DNA of 64,000 nt, from NCBI GenBank assembly GCA_015680685.1, contig MNCI01002273.1, forward strand, positions 43,018 through 107,017, given 5' to 3'. The notes beneath the pieces are model-generated. The model saw nothing but the letters and a program-made list of their open reading frames with translations. It was not told where the DNA came from and did no database searches. Origin of the DNA: Gnetum montanum. Taxonomy: Eukaryota; Streptophyta; Gnetopsida; Gnetales; Gnetaceae. This document shows, piece after piece, positions 45,336 to 57,795 of this stretch. Position 1 is the stretch's first letter, and every line of letters begins with the position of its first letter. Both the position numbers and the translations under genes were made by a program.

Positions 45336-46564
45336 TGATAATGCCTGAAAAATTTAATTGCTAAAAAACTAAAAATCCCATGTATAACAGTTTAACTCCA
45401 AATCCCAAGGGCCTTTGACAAGAGGATCTACAGCACCTTGGACGCTCTTGACAATCACCTAGGGACTTAGAAATTGTAAAATAGTGTAAAATAATTGAAT
45501 AAAAATTTTATATCTAACCAAGAAAAATAGCAAAAATAAACTTGTACAAATTAAATGAAATACAATTTTTATTGAAAATAATAATAGTTGGAAATAAAAA
45601 AGGTTCAAATGAGGACAAGTTTTTTATTCTTAAAATGCAGAAAGAGTTATGTCATAAGTTGTTGCAATCTTAGTGAAAGTGGCAAAGTGCTTCTTGTAAT
45701 TAGCTCCATGATCTAGGCACTTCAAAGTTCCACTCTTGAAACTCTTTGCTAGTCCTCAAGTTTGATTTGCTATGCTGGTTGAAAAATGAGTAAGGTAATT
45801 ACTTGACTCTTTGGTATTGGACAATTAATTCAAGAGTCTCTAATGCTAAGCCAATTGTTAGTTTTTCAAAAAAAAAAAAAAATCTTTTCAAAGAGTTGGA
45901 ATTTTTATTTAAATAGGCTAGTGGTGCTCAATTTGTTGCTAAAAATTTCCTACCATGATTGATAATAGATTGAAATCATGTGTAGGTGTGACAAGCTTTC
46001 AACTCTAGCATAGTTTCCATTTATAGTAAGGTTTGATATCCCCAAGGCACTAAAACCATGATTGTTATCATAAATAGTAAATAAACTTTTCCAACTATGT
46101 TGGCTTCTCTCACCAATGTTGGACTTATGATAGCAATGCTTTAGTTATTTAAAAAATAAAAACCCCAATCACTCTTATTCTAGCTTTGTAGGACCATGTT
46201 GAGAGTTGTAGCAACTATGCTGGCCATTGTTGGAAAAATGAAAACCCAACACCACCAATTCTGGGGGTAGGTAGTCCTAGCATAGTTGAGGCTATACCCC
46301 CACAAAACCCATGAAAATGCCAATTTTGATAGTCCAAAAGGCATTTTTAACCTTCCCAAGCCCAAATATAGACATGGTATGACTATTTTCACTTGGGCAG
46401 TGAGGCTGTGATAATTTATAAAGAATTTTTTCAATTTCAAAAGTTAAAGTATGTGAAATTGCCTCTCATCGATTACAATCTTCACATTTCAGAATAAAAT
46501 TCCAGCCTTAGATTTGATGGTAAAGGTTACAAGTTGCAATATAAGATTTCTTAGTGGTGTTTCA
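45336..46564 (-). repeat. 5' LTR of element F (right)
   Basis: Starts TGATAATGCC and ends GTGTTTCA in plus reading. Direct repeat of 10519-11735. The target duplication ATACC follows at 46565. Confidence 0.88.
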
Positions 46565-46802
46565 ATACCAAGAGAGGTAGAAGCAACGACATCATCATGA
46601 CCTAAATAAGTGAAAGCTCAAGAAACAAGACCTAGCCCTCAAGGCTATTCACAAACATGTAGACAAGTTCTTAGCCAATTGGAAGGGGCCTTTCCTAGTT
46701 ATCAAAGCTTATGATAATGGAGCATTCAGATTAGTAGATATTGAGAAGAATGAATTGACCAATCTAATCAACCATTTCTATATCAAGACTTATTACATCT
46801 AA
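46565..46802 (+). pseudogene. Integrase C-terminus of element A2, part 2
   Basis: Continues the frame broken at 10518 and ends at the TAA at 46800-46802. DLALKAIHKHVDKFLANWKGPFLV... and NHFYIKTYYI-stop align with DLVLKATREHVRKFLGN...GPYVV and NHSYLKLYYI-stop of element A. A few stops. Confidence 0.88.
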
Positions 46803-47577
46803 CACAATTCTCTTTATAGGTGTATTGATGGCCTTTAAAACTAATAGCAAGCTAGCCTACATGATCTCTCTCTCTCTCTCTCTCTCTCTATTTGGAAACT
46901 ATGTAAAATTTGATCTACATCACAAAAATATCCCAATGTTGCACTGGTGATAACTTATANACTATGTAAAATTTGATCTACATCACAAAAATATCCCAAT
47001 GTTGCACTGGTGATAACTTATAATGGTCTATAGACTTGCTGGTTATCCCATATAACCTTATGTAATGTTTTGTAACAACATGTTTTTTTTTGTCTTGTTT
47101 TCTTGTGCTCTTGGATTTTTGCTTGCAGAATGAAGCCTAGAAGTTATCTCAAAGGTGAAACTCATTACAACAACAAGTTACCAGATGATCTTGATGCATG
47201 AGACTTAGTTAGCTTATCCTATTATTCCAAGAGTACTTATCTTACACCACTTCCATTACTACTCTTTGAGCCAAAATCCTATAGCATAATTATAAACAAC
47301 AATGATTACCTATGTTTGACATTCATACATTATGAATGTGTGAAATCTCCTTCATCATGATACACCATCAAGCTTGTTGGATGTAAAACATCTCATTCAA
47401 GGAGAAAATCAAACTAAGTTTGGCCTTGGAAATGAAATCTAATAAATTTTTTACCATACAAAAGAATAAAAGAATAAAAAAGAGAAAAATAGAGAAGTAA
47501 GTTGCCAAGGAAGCTGAGAGGCCAATGAAGCCCAAAAGAATATCAATGGCTCCAAACAAGTAAAGGGAGGAGCCTAA
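46803..47577 (+). other. 3' region and PPT of element A2
   Basis: Contains a (TC)n microsatellite (46866-46889) and a 62-base exact direct repeat either side of an N (46898-46959, 46961-47022). A strong acceptor-like site follows (TTTTTGCTTGCAG, AG at 47127-47128, then AATGAAGCCTA). A purine tract at 47562-47577 (AAAGGGAGGAGCCTAA) comes just before an LTR start TGGCC. Confidence 0.6.
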
Positions 47578-49026
47578 TGGCCAAAGAAGCCTTGGAGTAG
47601 AGTGTCAATCCCTCAAAAACATTACTGAATAACCAACACTTTGAAGCATGAGGCACAAAGACTACACCAATCAATAGGTATGTCACTGCCATATCATTAC
47701 CATGATGTCAACATTTGGAACTTATTATTAACCCCTATGACCATTTCCTTCTAGCTATATATAGCCTTCATCTTATAACATTTAATCATAATCCTAGCTC
47801 ATCATCACAAGCACTCTTTAATATGGTTCTATAGTTATAGAATCAAGCATGGAAAGGAAATATTGGTAATAGACCTATGGTGGTGTTTTGCATTCTTTGT
47901 AAATATATCTTGGGTTAATCCTTAAAACATCAACAAATAGGAGTTAATGAAACACCAAAAAGAAATTTCATGTTGCAACCCATGCCCAAAACCATTATAA
48001 TTTGATATAAAATAATAATAGATATAATTACCTTATTTTCCCAACACTTGGCATTATAACCCTTACCATTTAGACTTTAGGGAATATCTTATTATAAAAT
48101 GTGAGGTTTGCAGTTCATAGGTCATAATCTCACATACTTTAACTTATTGAGGCTAAAAAAGACCTCATATGTTGTTATTGATTCACTTCCCAAGAGAAAA
48201 TAAGTTATATTAGGCATGTACCTAGGCTTGGGAAGATTGAAAATACCTTGGGAATTGTCAAGTTTTGGTTTTCATGGTTTTTATGCTGGTCAAAGTAGTT
48301 TATATGCTAAGATTACGTACAACCAATTTATACATTGTTGGACTTTGATTTTCATGGTGAAGCCAATGTATTCTCTATGGAAGCTAGCATATTAATATCA
48401 AGGTTAGCATACTTATGATGAAGCCAATGTATCTTTGTGAAGCCAATGTACTTCTTATGAATCTAGCATATTTATGATGGCCTTCATTCATTTGAACTTA
48501 CTAAAATTGATAAATATGCTAAGGTTAATGTCCTACAATGTTAGAAATTTGCAATAATCTATTAGTAATCAAATAAAAGTCCAACAACCATTCATCATTT
48601 CAATGCCCACAAGGCACATCCAATACTAGAGAGCTAGCAAGGAGCTTTAGAAGTACAAATTTGGAGCATCCAGATTGTGAAACTAACTACATTACACACT
48701 CTACCAATTTCATTGATCTTCAAGCATCTTCTGTGTACCTCCTTGTGCACCATAAGCACACAAACTTGTACTCATTCAAACTTTGTCTTACAAAATTTTA
48801 TTATTTTAATAAAATGTTGTAGTTCATTTGTGAATTTTAAGTTTATTTTTATATTTTCTTTGGCATTAGATGTGCAATTTTTATTAAATTTATTTACATC
48901 CATTTTACAAATTCTAAGTCCTTGGGTGATCGGCAAGACTATCCAAGGTGCTTTAGATCCCTTCTTTGAGGTCCATGGGATTTGAGGTTAAACTATTTCA
49001 TTGAAAATCTTTAATTTTCCAACACC
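47578..49026 (+). repeat. 3' LTR of element A2
   Basis: Start set by the PPT. A TATATATA box lies at 47756-47763. The end is set by similarity of 48915-48985 (TAAGTCCTTGGGTGATCGG... GGATTTGAGGT) to the U5 part of the B and A LTRs and by the start of unrelated copia coding at about 49030. The right boundary is uncertain by some bases. Confidence 0.6.
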
Positions 49027-49029
49027 AAA

Positions 49030-49280
49030 TTTTTTGAGTGTTACAACCACTTGGCTTTTTTACAACTATCCATGTCTAGTGTTTCATTATGGAATTATAC
49101 TCCATTTCTTCTTTCAACACTTTTGATTTGAATTCCTTCTTAATATTTGTAAGCTCATGTAAAATATTTAANGATTCCTTCTTAATATTTGTAAGCTCAT
49201 GTAAAATATTTAAATATGAAACATGAGTTGTAACTTTAGATCTTATAAATATTCTCTTAAAAATTGAATAAAACATCAAA
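49030..49280 (-). pseudogene. Ty1/copia pol fragment (start of RT)
   Basis: Minus strand EEMEYNSIMKH, a stop, then TWIVVKKPSGC resembles the conserved start of copia reverse transcriptase (EEM..L....TW.LV..P.G.K). It is duplicated over 40 bases at the N at 49172. It appears to be the sequence into which A2 inserted. Confidence 0.5.
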
Positions 49281-51400
49281 CTAGATGGATTCTCTTATGA
49301 CATAAGGTCTGGATTCATAAACTATCTTAAACATTTCTTAAATCTCTATATGAAAAAATGAATTAATTACAAATTTTTTCATCATAAATGATAATCATAG
49401 ATATATATACTTTCTTATAAGTTAGATTAAATCATCTATATCCACTAGACTTTGAATCATAATTAATGAAAAAATATTTTTTGTATAGTTTTATCATGTT
49501 TAGATCATAAGATTCAAGATATTAAAAACTATTTGATGACTATTGAAATTAAGGTAAATATATATCATGAATATTATATAGCCCACAATGTCTTTGTACC
49601 CACTTTGGCTTTTTCTCGATTAAGTTAGAGACTTGGATACATTCTGATTTTTCAATACTTGGAGTCATCATTAGCAATCTAGATTTGACATTTCATATCA
49701 TCTATACCATCATCTCTTATCCTCTATTTTTTAGCTTATCAAAAATGATGTCTTATGTTATTGGACATGTCATTTTAGCGCCACTCTCAATTTTGACATT
49801 TGGTGGTAGCTTTAGCATCAATTTCATCTTCATCTTTTAACATCTTCATCAATGTCAAACTAGTTTTAACATCCTACATTAGAATTTTGACATCTAGCAT
49901 CAATTTTTATTTGACTTCCAATGTCAGCTCTTATCTTCAACTTTTGATATTTTGCATTAAACTAGTTTTGAGGTCTAGCATTGGACTTTTCAACATCTTA
50001 CATCAAACTTACTTTCAATGTTTAATGTTATCTTGTCTCCAGCTTTCGATGTCTTGCATTAGAATTTTAACATTTGACATTAAACTTTGTACTCTACATT
50101 ATTTCTCCTATCTAGAACCTTTTTGAATACTTAAAAATATTTTATGGATCCCATTGAATCATTCTTGCAAAGTCTACAAGACCTTTGGGATCTATATATA
50201 GGAGAATACCCCCAAATATAAAGGAGTCAGCATCTATAACCATATGGTTAGCATTTCAGATTTTTTTGTTGCTTAGAGCTTAACAATGCTTTAAGAAATA
50301 CACAATTTATTTTAGCTATCTTTTGCTTCTTTCTCTTCCTTGTTAACATATTGTATTCCCTTTGTGTTAACCTTCTAACATGCAAAGAATTGCTAAAAAT
50401 TAGATTAACATACCAATTTAATCTTTTCATTACAATACTTAGCTACTATATCTTCTTAGGTTCCAACTAGATTTGCATCAATGCACCCATTAGAGCAAGA
50501 AGGGGGTAATGTAGGCCCTTGTCAAATACCTCTAATCTCTAGTACATGTCTTAAAACATTCTTTTGTAGGTTCCTTTCTCTCTTTTGTAATTTGGATTTT
50601 CAACTTTTGAAATATTTTTATCTCCGGTTTTGCCTAGATTTGCTTCAGATCTATTCTGCTCATTTTTTCCTTATTAGCTTACATATGTTTATTGATAGAT
50701 CTATTTTCTTTTTATGTAGTTTCACATATTTACTACCAATCATATTTTTATATTGCACTATGTTTTCCCTCTTACATAAACATTTTCTATAGGGTATTTT
50801 CAACTATAAATTTACTATTTTTGCTTAATACTTGTTGACATTGGTAAAATGTCTAACTCAGCTTTATGGATTTATCCTTCAACTCCGAAGTCCCCTCTTG
50901 ATTTGAGGAAAATTACCTAAAAGCTTAGTTTCCTAGACAATTTTTTGAACACAAACTACTCGGCTCAATTTCATGTTAGGTTGTGTTGGTCTTTATTCAT
51001 TATGATGATTCCTACCATAACATCTTTGGTGATAGGAGGACCTCCATTGAAATGAACATTTTCTAGGCTCGTTCTCTATTCCAACCTTATTGTAGTTTGA
51101 ATATTTTGGACATCTTACTACTTATTTTTGTTTTGTACTAAGTACTGTAGATTTCAAATTAATGCAAAAATGTCATATCATTTTTTCTCTATAATATTTG
51201 CATCATTTTTAAAAATAGTTTCCGTCATTAACTTCTATTAATGTGTCACATTAAAATTTTTAATGTCATGTTAAAACTCTACAATTTCAGAATTTCCTTT
51301 TAAACCAAAGTCTTCTATCTTTTATTTTAAGTGCAAACTTATTACCAAGAACAAGTTCACACACTAGTGATAGACTTGTGAAATCACAAAATATTTCAAA
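49281..51400. other. AT-rich stretch without a recognisable gene
   Basis: No conserved frame. 49790-50110 is built of loosely repeated TTTTGACATCTAGCATCAA-type words (ACATCTTGCATTAGA and similar), about 25-35 bases each, a degenerate tandem repeat. Confidence 0.5.
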
Positions 51401-51614
51401 TCACTACCATGGCTTTATAATCTACTTCAAGCATCCTCAAAATCAAGAGGCTATTGGATCTTGGGAGGAATTAGGTCTTTTCAAGTAGACTTAGCTTGAT
51501 AAATTACAAGGTAGCTTATGCTAAACTAGAGCTAGACTATGACTTGAATGCTAATGTACTTAAACTCATGGTAGAACATAAGCAAGCTAAGGACTTGGTA
51601 GATTTTATCATGGA

Positions 51615-52422
51615 ATAAGAGAGGATGCAAGAGAAAGTTCATCTATGGATTAAAGAAGCTAGGATGAAGAGCATCATGGATTAAACTCTTGATTCTCATG
51701 TTTCTTTCAGGAAAAGGACAGGAAATATTCCTTCCAAATCAAACATCCATCTAACAAATGAAAATGAAGAACAAATAATTAGAGGACTTGACAAAGGTAA
51801 ATCCCATGCATTTGGATCTATTCTAATTTCTATTTAATCATTTAATCTTCCTCTTACTACTACTTTGCTTTATAAACATTTTCGTCCAATAATATCTATA
51901 ACCCATATTTCGTATTCCAGTCTTTAGTTCGAGCATTTAGAATAGCTTTTTATTTCATCTCTTAGCCTTAACCTATTGTATCCTCATTTCTATTATTTTT
52001 ATAGTCTACTCATGTTTCATAAGAGAGGATTCAAGAGAAAGTTCATCTGTGGATTAAAGAAGCTAGGATGAAGAGAATCATGGATTAAACTCTTGATTCT
52101 CATGTTTCTTTCAGGAAAAGGACAGGAAATATTCCTTCCAAATCAAACATCCATCTAACAAATGAAAATGAAGAACAAATAATTAGAGGACTTGACAAAG
52201 GTAAATCCCATGCACTTGGATCTATTCTAATTTCTATTTAATCATTTAATCTTCCTCTTACTACTAGTTTGCTTTATAAACATTTTCGTCCAATAATATC
52301 TATAACCCATATTTCGTATTCCAGTCTTTAGTTTGAGCATTTAGAATAGCTTTTTATTTCATCTCTTAGCCTTAACCTATTGTATCCTCATTTCTATTAT
52401 TTTTATAGTCTACTCATGTTTC
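51615..52422. repeat. 404-bp tandem duplication
   Basis: 51615-52018 and 52019-52422 differ at only a handful of bases, far less than the surrounding element remains. Each copy includes the end of a plus frame (ERMQEKVHLWIKEARMKSI...) that may be decayed gag N-terminus of element H. A recent local duplication or an assembly duplicate. Confidence 0.85.
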
Positions 52423-52560
52423 ATAGCCCTTTGGTGTTCCACAAGCCACAAGTACTTTTATTTTCCCTATATACCAATCTAGCACAATTTCATTAGGTAT
52501 ACCTACCCTAGCTTTAAGTGGGTCCATGCATTAGGTGTCTCCTCTCTAAACTTCTTTACT

Positions 52561-54600
52561 AGGTACTACAAGAGACTCATAGTTGCTTGTACTACTTAAT
52601 GACATGATGTTGTGTCTTAAAAGTAATGAAGAAAAAATGGAAAAGGTACTTAACTTACAAGAAAATGATTCAATTTTCTTGTATAAAATATTAAATGATT
52701 CCATTAGCTCTACAATCTCTTTTCTAATCCTACCTAAAGGAATTTCACTGCCTACCTTCACCAAGTTTAATGGTGAAATTGGAGATTCCATAAATGATAT
52801 GACTAATTTTAGAAATGAGTGCATGCTTTTCCATCCTTACCCTCACATAGTACTTAGATGCATCTCCAGCTTACTATCTAGAAAAGGTTTGGAATGGTAT
52901 AGATTCTTAGTATATAGATTTATCACCTCTTTGAAGTAATTTCTTACAACCTTCATTAAAGAATCAAGTTTAGTATGCCTCAAATCACTAGTGTTATGTT
53001 TTTTGTTAGCATTAACTAGGCTTTGAATGAACCCATCAATACATTCATCTCTCAATGAATAGTGGAAGCAATACAATTTCCTTATCATTTGAATGAATCT
53101 CAATTGCAATAAATCTTTAAAGAAGCTTTCATTGACTATATTCAGAACAGGATGGCTTATTCTATGCCTCATTATCTGAATGATGCTTTCTTAGCCTGCA
53201 TAAGAATTAAAGAAACCACTAATGAATGTAATGGCTAGGAATTCATGGAAGTTCATAACAAAGCTACCAAGGCTGCTAAACAAGAGAAAGTAACCCAACT
53301 TTTGTAGGTGTTTCTTCTCTTTCTAAGAGGAAAAGTAATGTTTTTAAACTACTTACTTATTTGCTCAACAATATAGAATTTAGAGGAGTAAAGAATAATA
53401 CATTAAAATACCTATGAGGTAGTCTTTGCTCTTGAATAATCTTCTTAGGAATGATTACTTTAAGAAGAAGAAAGTCTCCAATCAAGTGAAAGCCTATTTC
53501 CATTACATTTAGTTGATAGTATGGATTCTTCTTAGTAGTAAGAATGAGATCTTGAGATTCCTAACTATTAGAACTATCCCAAATATTGTTATTACCATGT
53601 CAATGCTAAACATGATATAGACAACTACAAAAATCCAAAAGATGATGTCTAGGATCTCATTAATTAGGGCAAGATATTTATGGAAAGTAATCCATTCAAT
53701 ATGCATTCAAATAACTAGTAACTAAAAATATTTCAAAATTCCTTAAAGGTTGGAGGGACAATTTTAGCTTTCAGGTCTAAATACAAAGTTAGTAAGTCTC
53801 TACCTAAAGAGCCATACATCATTTGCTGGATTGATTATAATTAATCTAGGTAGTTGTCACTAAAACCATAGAAGCTCTATGTGATCCTTGGTCTCACTAG
53901 ACTATACCATTTAAGTCCAAGTGCTCATCCTTGCCTCCCTATCATATTTATGCTACTAACTTCCATCCTTTAATTCTTTTTGAACCTTAATGTTTAATTA
54001 CTTTTCATCCCACTTCATCTAGTTCTAAATCTCAAAATGCCTCTACATATGTTACACCTTACACATCTCCTTTTCCTTCACCTGATGTAAATCTCTTGAC
54101 TAGCAGTCAACTGACTAATAAGCCTTGCTTGACTAAGTAGATGGAGAAGGTAATTCATGCTTCAAAGCAACCTTCCAAATTAACAAAGAAAGTTTTCTTT
54201 TAGCATTAGTAAGAGGCTACATCTTCAAGTGGTCTCCCATCTTCTTCTAGTCATATTTAGCCTATTACAATAGCATCTACTTCAAAACCATCTCAATCTA
54301 TGAATAGTAAGGTCTTACAAAAAAAGGACCTTAATTTTCCACTTGAAAGACACCAATCTATCCTTGTATGAAATTGTGGCAACTTCTACATAATATTAAT
54401 CTATACTATATTATGTGCTAAAAAATATTGTAGTACCAAATGATATTACTACGTGGAAAAAAGCTATATCCCCCTTTCTTTTAGTTCCTCACTATGAATT
54501 AGATAGTTTGAACTTCCATGATGAGAATATCAAGACAAACTTGAAAATAAGGATATCTATTAGTTTCTACTTTATATCATCATCAAAGTATCTCCAAAAT
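52561..54600 (+). pseudogene. gag and gag-pro linker of element H
   Basis: Core at 52640-52925: LPKGISLPTFTKFNGEIGD, MTNFRNECMLFHPYPHIVLRCISSLLSRKGLEWYRFL, homologous to the gag core of element C. Downstream, 52940-54600 can be followed only in pieces through stops and slips, ending in VSPKSTVPLI just before the protease. LTRs were not identified. Confidence 0.7.
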
Positions 54601-54960
54601 CTACAGTTCCTCTAATACATGTTGATGATGGTGTTGGATCAAATGTGATCATGAGGGTTATTATCAAGTGTCTTGCCCTATAGGATTAGTTAATGTATAA
54701 TGAAACCTATAATAATCTCATTTCCTTTAACGGTATATGAGTAGAGGTTTTAGGTTTTATTAGGATACCATTCATGGTAGGTAACATTGTGTAGTTTGAT
54801 GCCATTTTTTTGATGATACATAAATGCCTTGGTGTTAACATCATATTAGGAAATCCTTAGCTAGCTCAACACAAAGTTGTTTCTTCTCCTATACATCAAT
54901 AGATTCATATAACTATTCATAATTATAAGGTTATAATCTCTATGGATAGGAAGATTCCTA
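54601..54960 (+). pseudogene. Aspartic protease of element H
   Basis: HVDDGVGSNVIM with catalytic Asp at 54624, then LISFNGI, GFIRIPFMVGN and NIILGNP-stop-LAQHKVVSSPIH, in the order seen in the C protease. Several stops, active-site residues kept. No RT follows before the artefactual palindrome. Confidence 0.75.
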
Positions 54961-55434
54961 TTGTCTCTCACTTAGATAGAATGATACATTCTTATTAGCT
55001 TCGTTGCAAATTGACCTAAATTCAACTTGAACCTATAGGTAAGCCTACAACATCTTACTTCTCCAACAACTTTGAGGCTATTTCTAATTCTACAAACTTG
55101 GGCAACAAGCCTATTCTTAGTGTTGAATTTATAGATTTAGGCTTTTGTGAACTAGAAATATCTTCACCTAAGAAAATATTTGAAAGAACTAACAAATTAA
55201 GAATTTTTAGAGCTTTAAAGTATAAAAACTTGTAAGAATTATAGAATAGCTAAGATAAAGAGATTCAATTGCAAGAATGTAATCTCAATAAAAGAATGAG
55301 AGCCAAAGTGTGATAATTAGAGTCAAGGTATAAGAATGCAAGTAGTTGTATGAATCATCAATATTGTGAGAATTCCATTATGAGAATGAGAGAAAGGAAG
55401 GGAGCAAAGTTCTTAAGAAAAATTTAGTGTAGAA
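54961..55434. other. Sequence after H protease, no gene seen
   Basis: Decayed linker-like text to about 55170, then A-rich repeats of AAGAATGWRAG words. No RT motif is visible. Confidence 0.45.
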
Positions 55435-56431
55435 ATGATAAATGAACACATATAAATTTTTTTTTAAAAAAGAATGTCTTACTCTTAGTTTTAGTAGCAA
55501 GAATGAAATAAAATTTATATAATTTGTAGGGAGTGTATAATAAAGGTTACTACTCCACTTACAGTTAAGGATCATGAATGAGAATTGTATCTCTTATCAA
55601 ATGAATGATCATAAAGTTGATGATTGAGAACTTAGAAGGAGGGTTGAATAAGTTCATCAAAATAAAATTGCAGTAGCCACATGAACACACCAAATTTTAT
55701 GTGGTTCCCCAACTTGGGTACATTCACACTTGGAGGGTAGAATCCATGCACATATTTGAACTTTGTTTCTTCAAAAATGTGGTTTAGAGGACATCACAAC
55801 CTTTACAAGATTTGAGTTCTACTATGGAGAGTTTTTTCGCTACAAAATCTCTCAACCCCAGAGGTCCCAACAAGCTCAAAATGTGGTTTGAAGGGTAATA
55901 GAGCTTGTACAAGCTCTANTAGCTACAAAACACTTTGGAGCAAAGCTTAGAGCTTGTACAAGCTCTATTACCCTTCAAACCACATTTTGAGCTTGTTGGG
56001 ACCTCTGGGGTTGAGAGATTTTGTAGCGAAAAAACTCTCCATAGTAGAACTCAAATCTTGTAAAGGTTGTGATGTCCTCTAAACCACATTTTTGAAGAAA
56101 CAAAGTTCAAATATGTGCATGGATTCTACCCTCCAAGTGTGAATGTACCCAAGTTGGGGAACCACATAAAATTTGGTGTGTTCATGTGGCTACTGCAATT
56201 TTATTTTGATGAACTTATTCAACCCTCCTTCTAAGTTCTCAATCATCAACTTTATGATCATTCATTTGATAAGAGATACAATTCTCATTCATGATCCTTA
56301 ACTGTAAGTGGAGTAGTAACCTTTATTATACACTCCCTACAAATTATATAAATTTTATTTCATTCTTGCTACTAAAACTAAGAGTAAGACATTCTTTTTT
56401 AAAAAAAAATTTATATGTGTTCATTTATCAT
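55435..56431. repeat. 484-bp exact inverted duplication around an N
   Basis: 55435-55918 and 55948-56431 are reverse complements with no difference seen, separated by N (55919) and 28 bases, with another N at 56432. Exact identity amid old sequence points to an assembly artefact. Confidence 0.85.
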
Positions 56432-56432
56432 N

Positions 56433-56976
56433 AGTTTTTAAAAATAGCTCAAAATTCATTCAAAAGCTATTCAAAAACTAGTGTAAATGTCTCCTTCAAG
56501 ATTGGGATGTCTTTATGTATTCAGCTTCAACTCTAGGGAGACACCTTCTTTTCAAAGGTCTCCTATTTCTCAGAGATGTCTTCATATGATTGAATTCCTC
56601 TTGGCCAAGATGTCTTCTATTCCTTGGAGCCATCTTCTCAACTTTTGAGCTTTGGTTCTTTAGGATTTCTCTTGTTCACTTAGCTTCCTTTTAGTCCCTA
56701 GAGCATCTTACTTTAGCTTGTAGTCTTCATACTTTTCCATGCTCTCATTTTGCCTATGAAGTCTTCATAATGACATCTCTACATAGATCTCATGACATCT
56801 CAATGTAGATCTCATTTTCAAACTCAACTCTTATCCTAAAGTCCTTACTGATTTATGGTCCTGCTAGACTACAAACACATTTTCATATTCTTCATTTTTC
56901 TTAAGGTTTTGACATACCCAAAGGTCAAAAATCTCCTCCTTTTTAGTGATGTTCAAAACTTAAGAAAATGGATTAG
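56433..56976. other. Spacer left of element D, no gene seen
   Basis: About 540 bases with TCTTC-rich text; no frame, repeat or LTR end recognised other than the target site of D. Confidence 0.5.
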
Positions 56977-57784
56977 TGATGAGTGGCAAGATACCCCTAC
57001 AAGCTTTACATGCGCGATCCAGTTGAACTCCACAGACTAAGTGCCTAAACACCTTATGGAACACCTAAGGTTAATCATTTGTTGTCTTCCTAGACTTGTA
57101 TTTGTCATGGTTGTATGGTTAAGTAAGTCTAAGGTATGTGATTTTTATAGTTTTTATATTTTATCTCCTATGCAAATGAGGTGAAGGGTGAAGAGACTAA
57201 TTAACTAACTTTCACTAAATAACTAAGCCTTAATTAACCTAGCATTAGCATCCATTCTCACTTACCATTCTCACCCTGAACCAATGCAACCTTGGTTACC
57301 AAACACTATTCATTACTTGGATTCCCAAGTGTAACACACGTGCTTAAAGCGGTCGTACTGAATCCACTTAACTACTGGAGAAGGGTTGAGAGAGATTTAA
57401 TTAACTAATAAACTATTTAAATGATAAATAATAAATAATAATAAATAAATTCCTAATTAGCCTAGTCCATGCACTGCAAGGTTTATCTAAGAAGTTCGTC
57501 TTTATTTCTGTATACAAACTTGTGTTTAGGTACAATATTTGCTCGAATAAAGATCCGTTCACTTTGGAGCTCCTACTATGGGCACATGGAAATTATTATA
57601 TCTCTGCAGGGGAAAAACTACCAATTTTTTGCTAAGGGTCTAGATCTAGATGGAGAAACAAGGGAGAGTCGACTCTTATTTATAGACTTGGTGGCGCACC
57701 GTGATATCATGTACGCAATATCGCAGGGGATGACACGATATTGAGTACATGATATCTCGGCCCATGTGATATCGCATCCCATCA
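56977..57784 (-). repeat. 3' LTR of element D
   Basis: 808 bases, TGATGAGTGG...CCCATCA. About 90% similar by eye to 63166-63964. Contains GCGATATC words near its U3 end and TTATTTATAGAC, a TATA-like site if read on either strand. Confidence 0.85.
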
Positions 57785-57795
57785 TACCCCCATGA
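57785..57795 (-). promoter_or_regulatory. Polypurine-tract candidate of element D
   Basis: Minus strand CATGGGGGTA immediately before the LTR start TGATGGGATG. Short but in the right place. Confidence 0.5.

Noticed and set aside
55435-56431. Large palindrome as a foldback transposon or hairpin
   Set aside because: The arms are exact and bounded by single Ns amid old decayed sequence; an assembly artefact is simpler.
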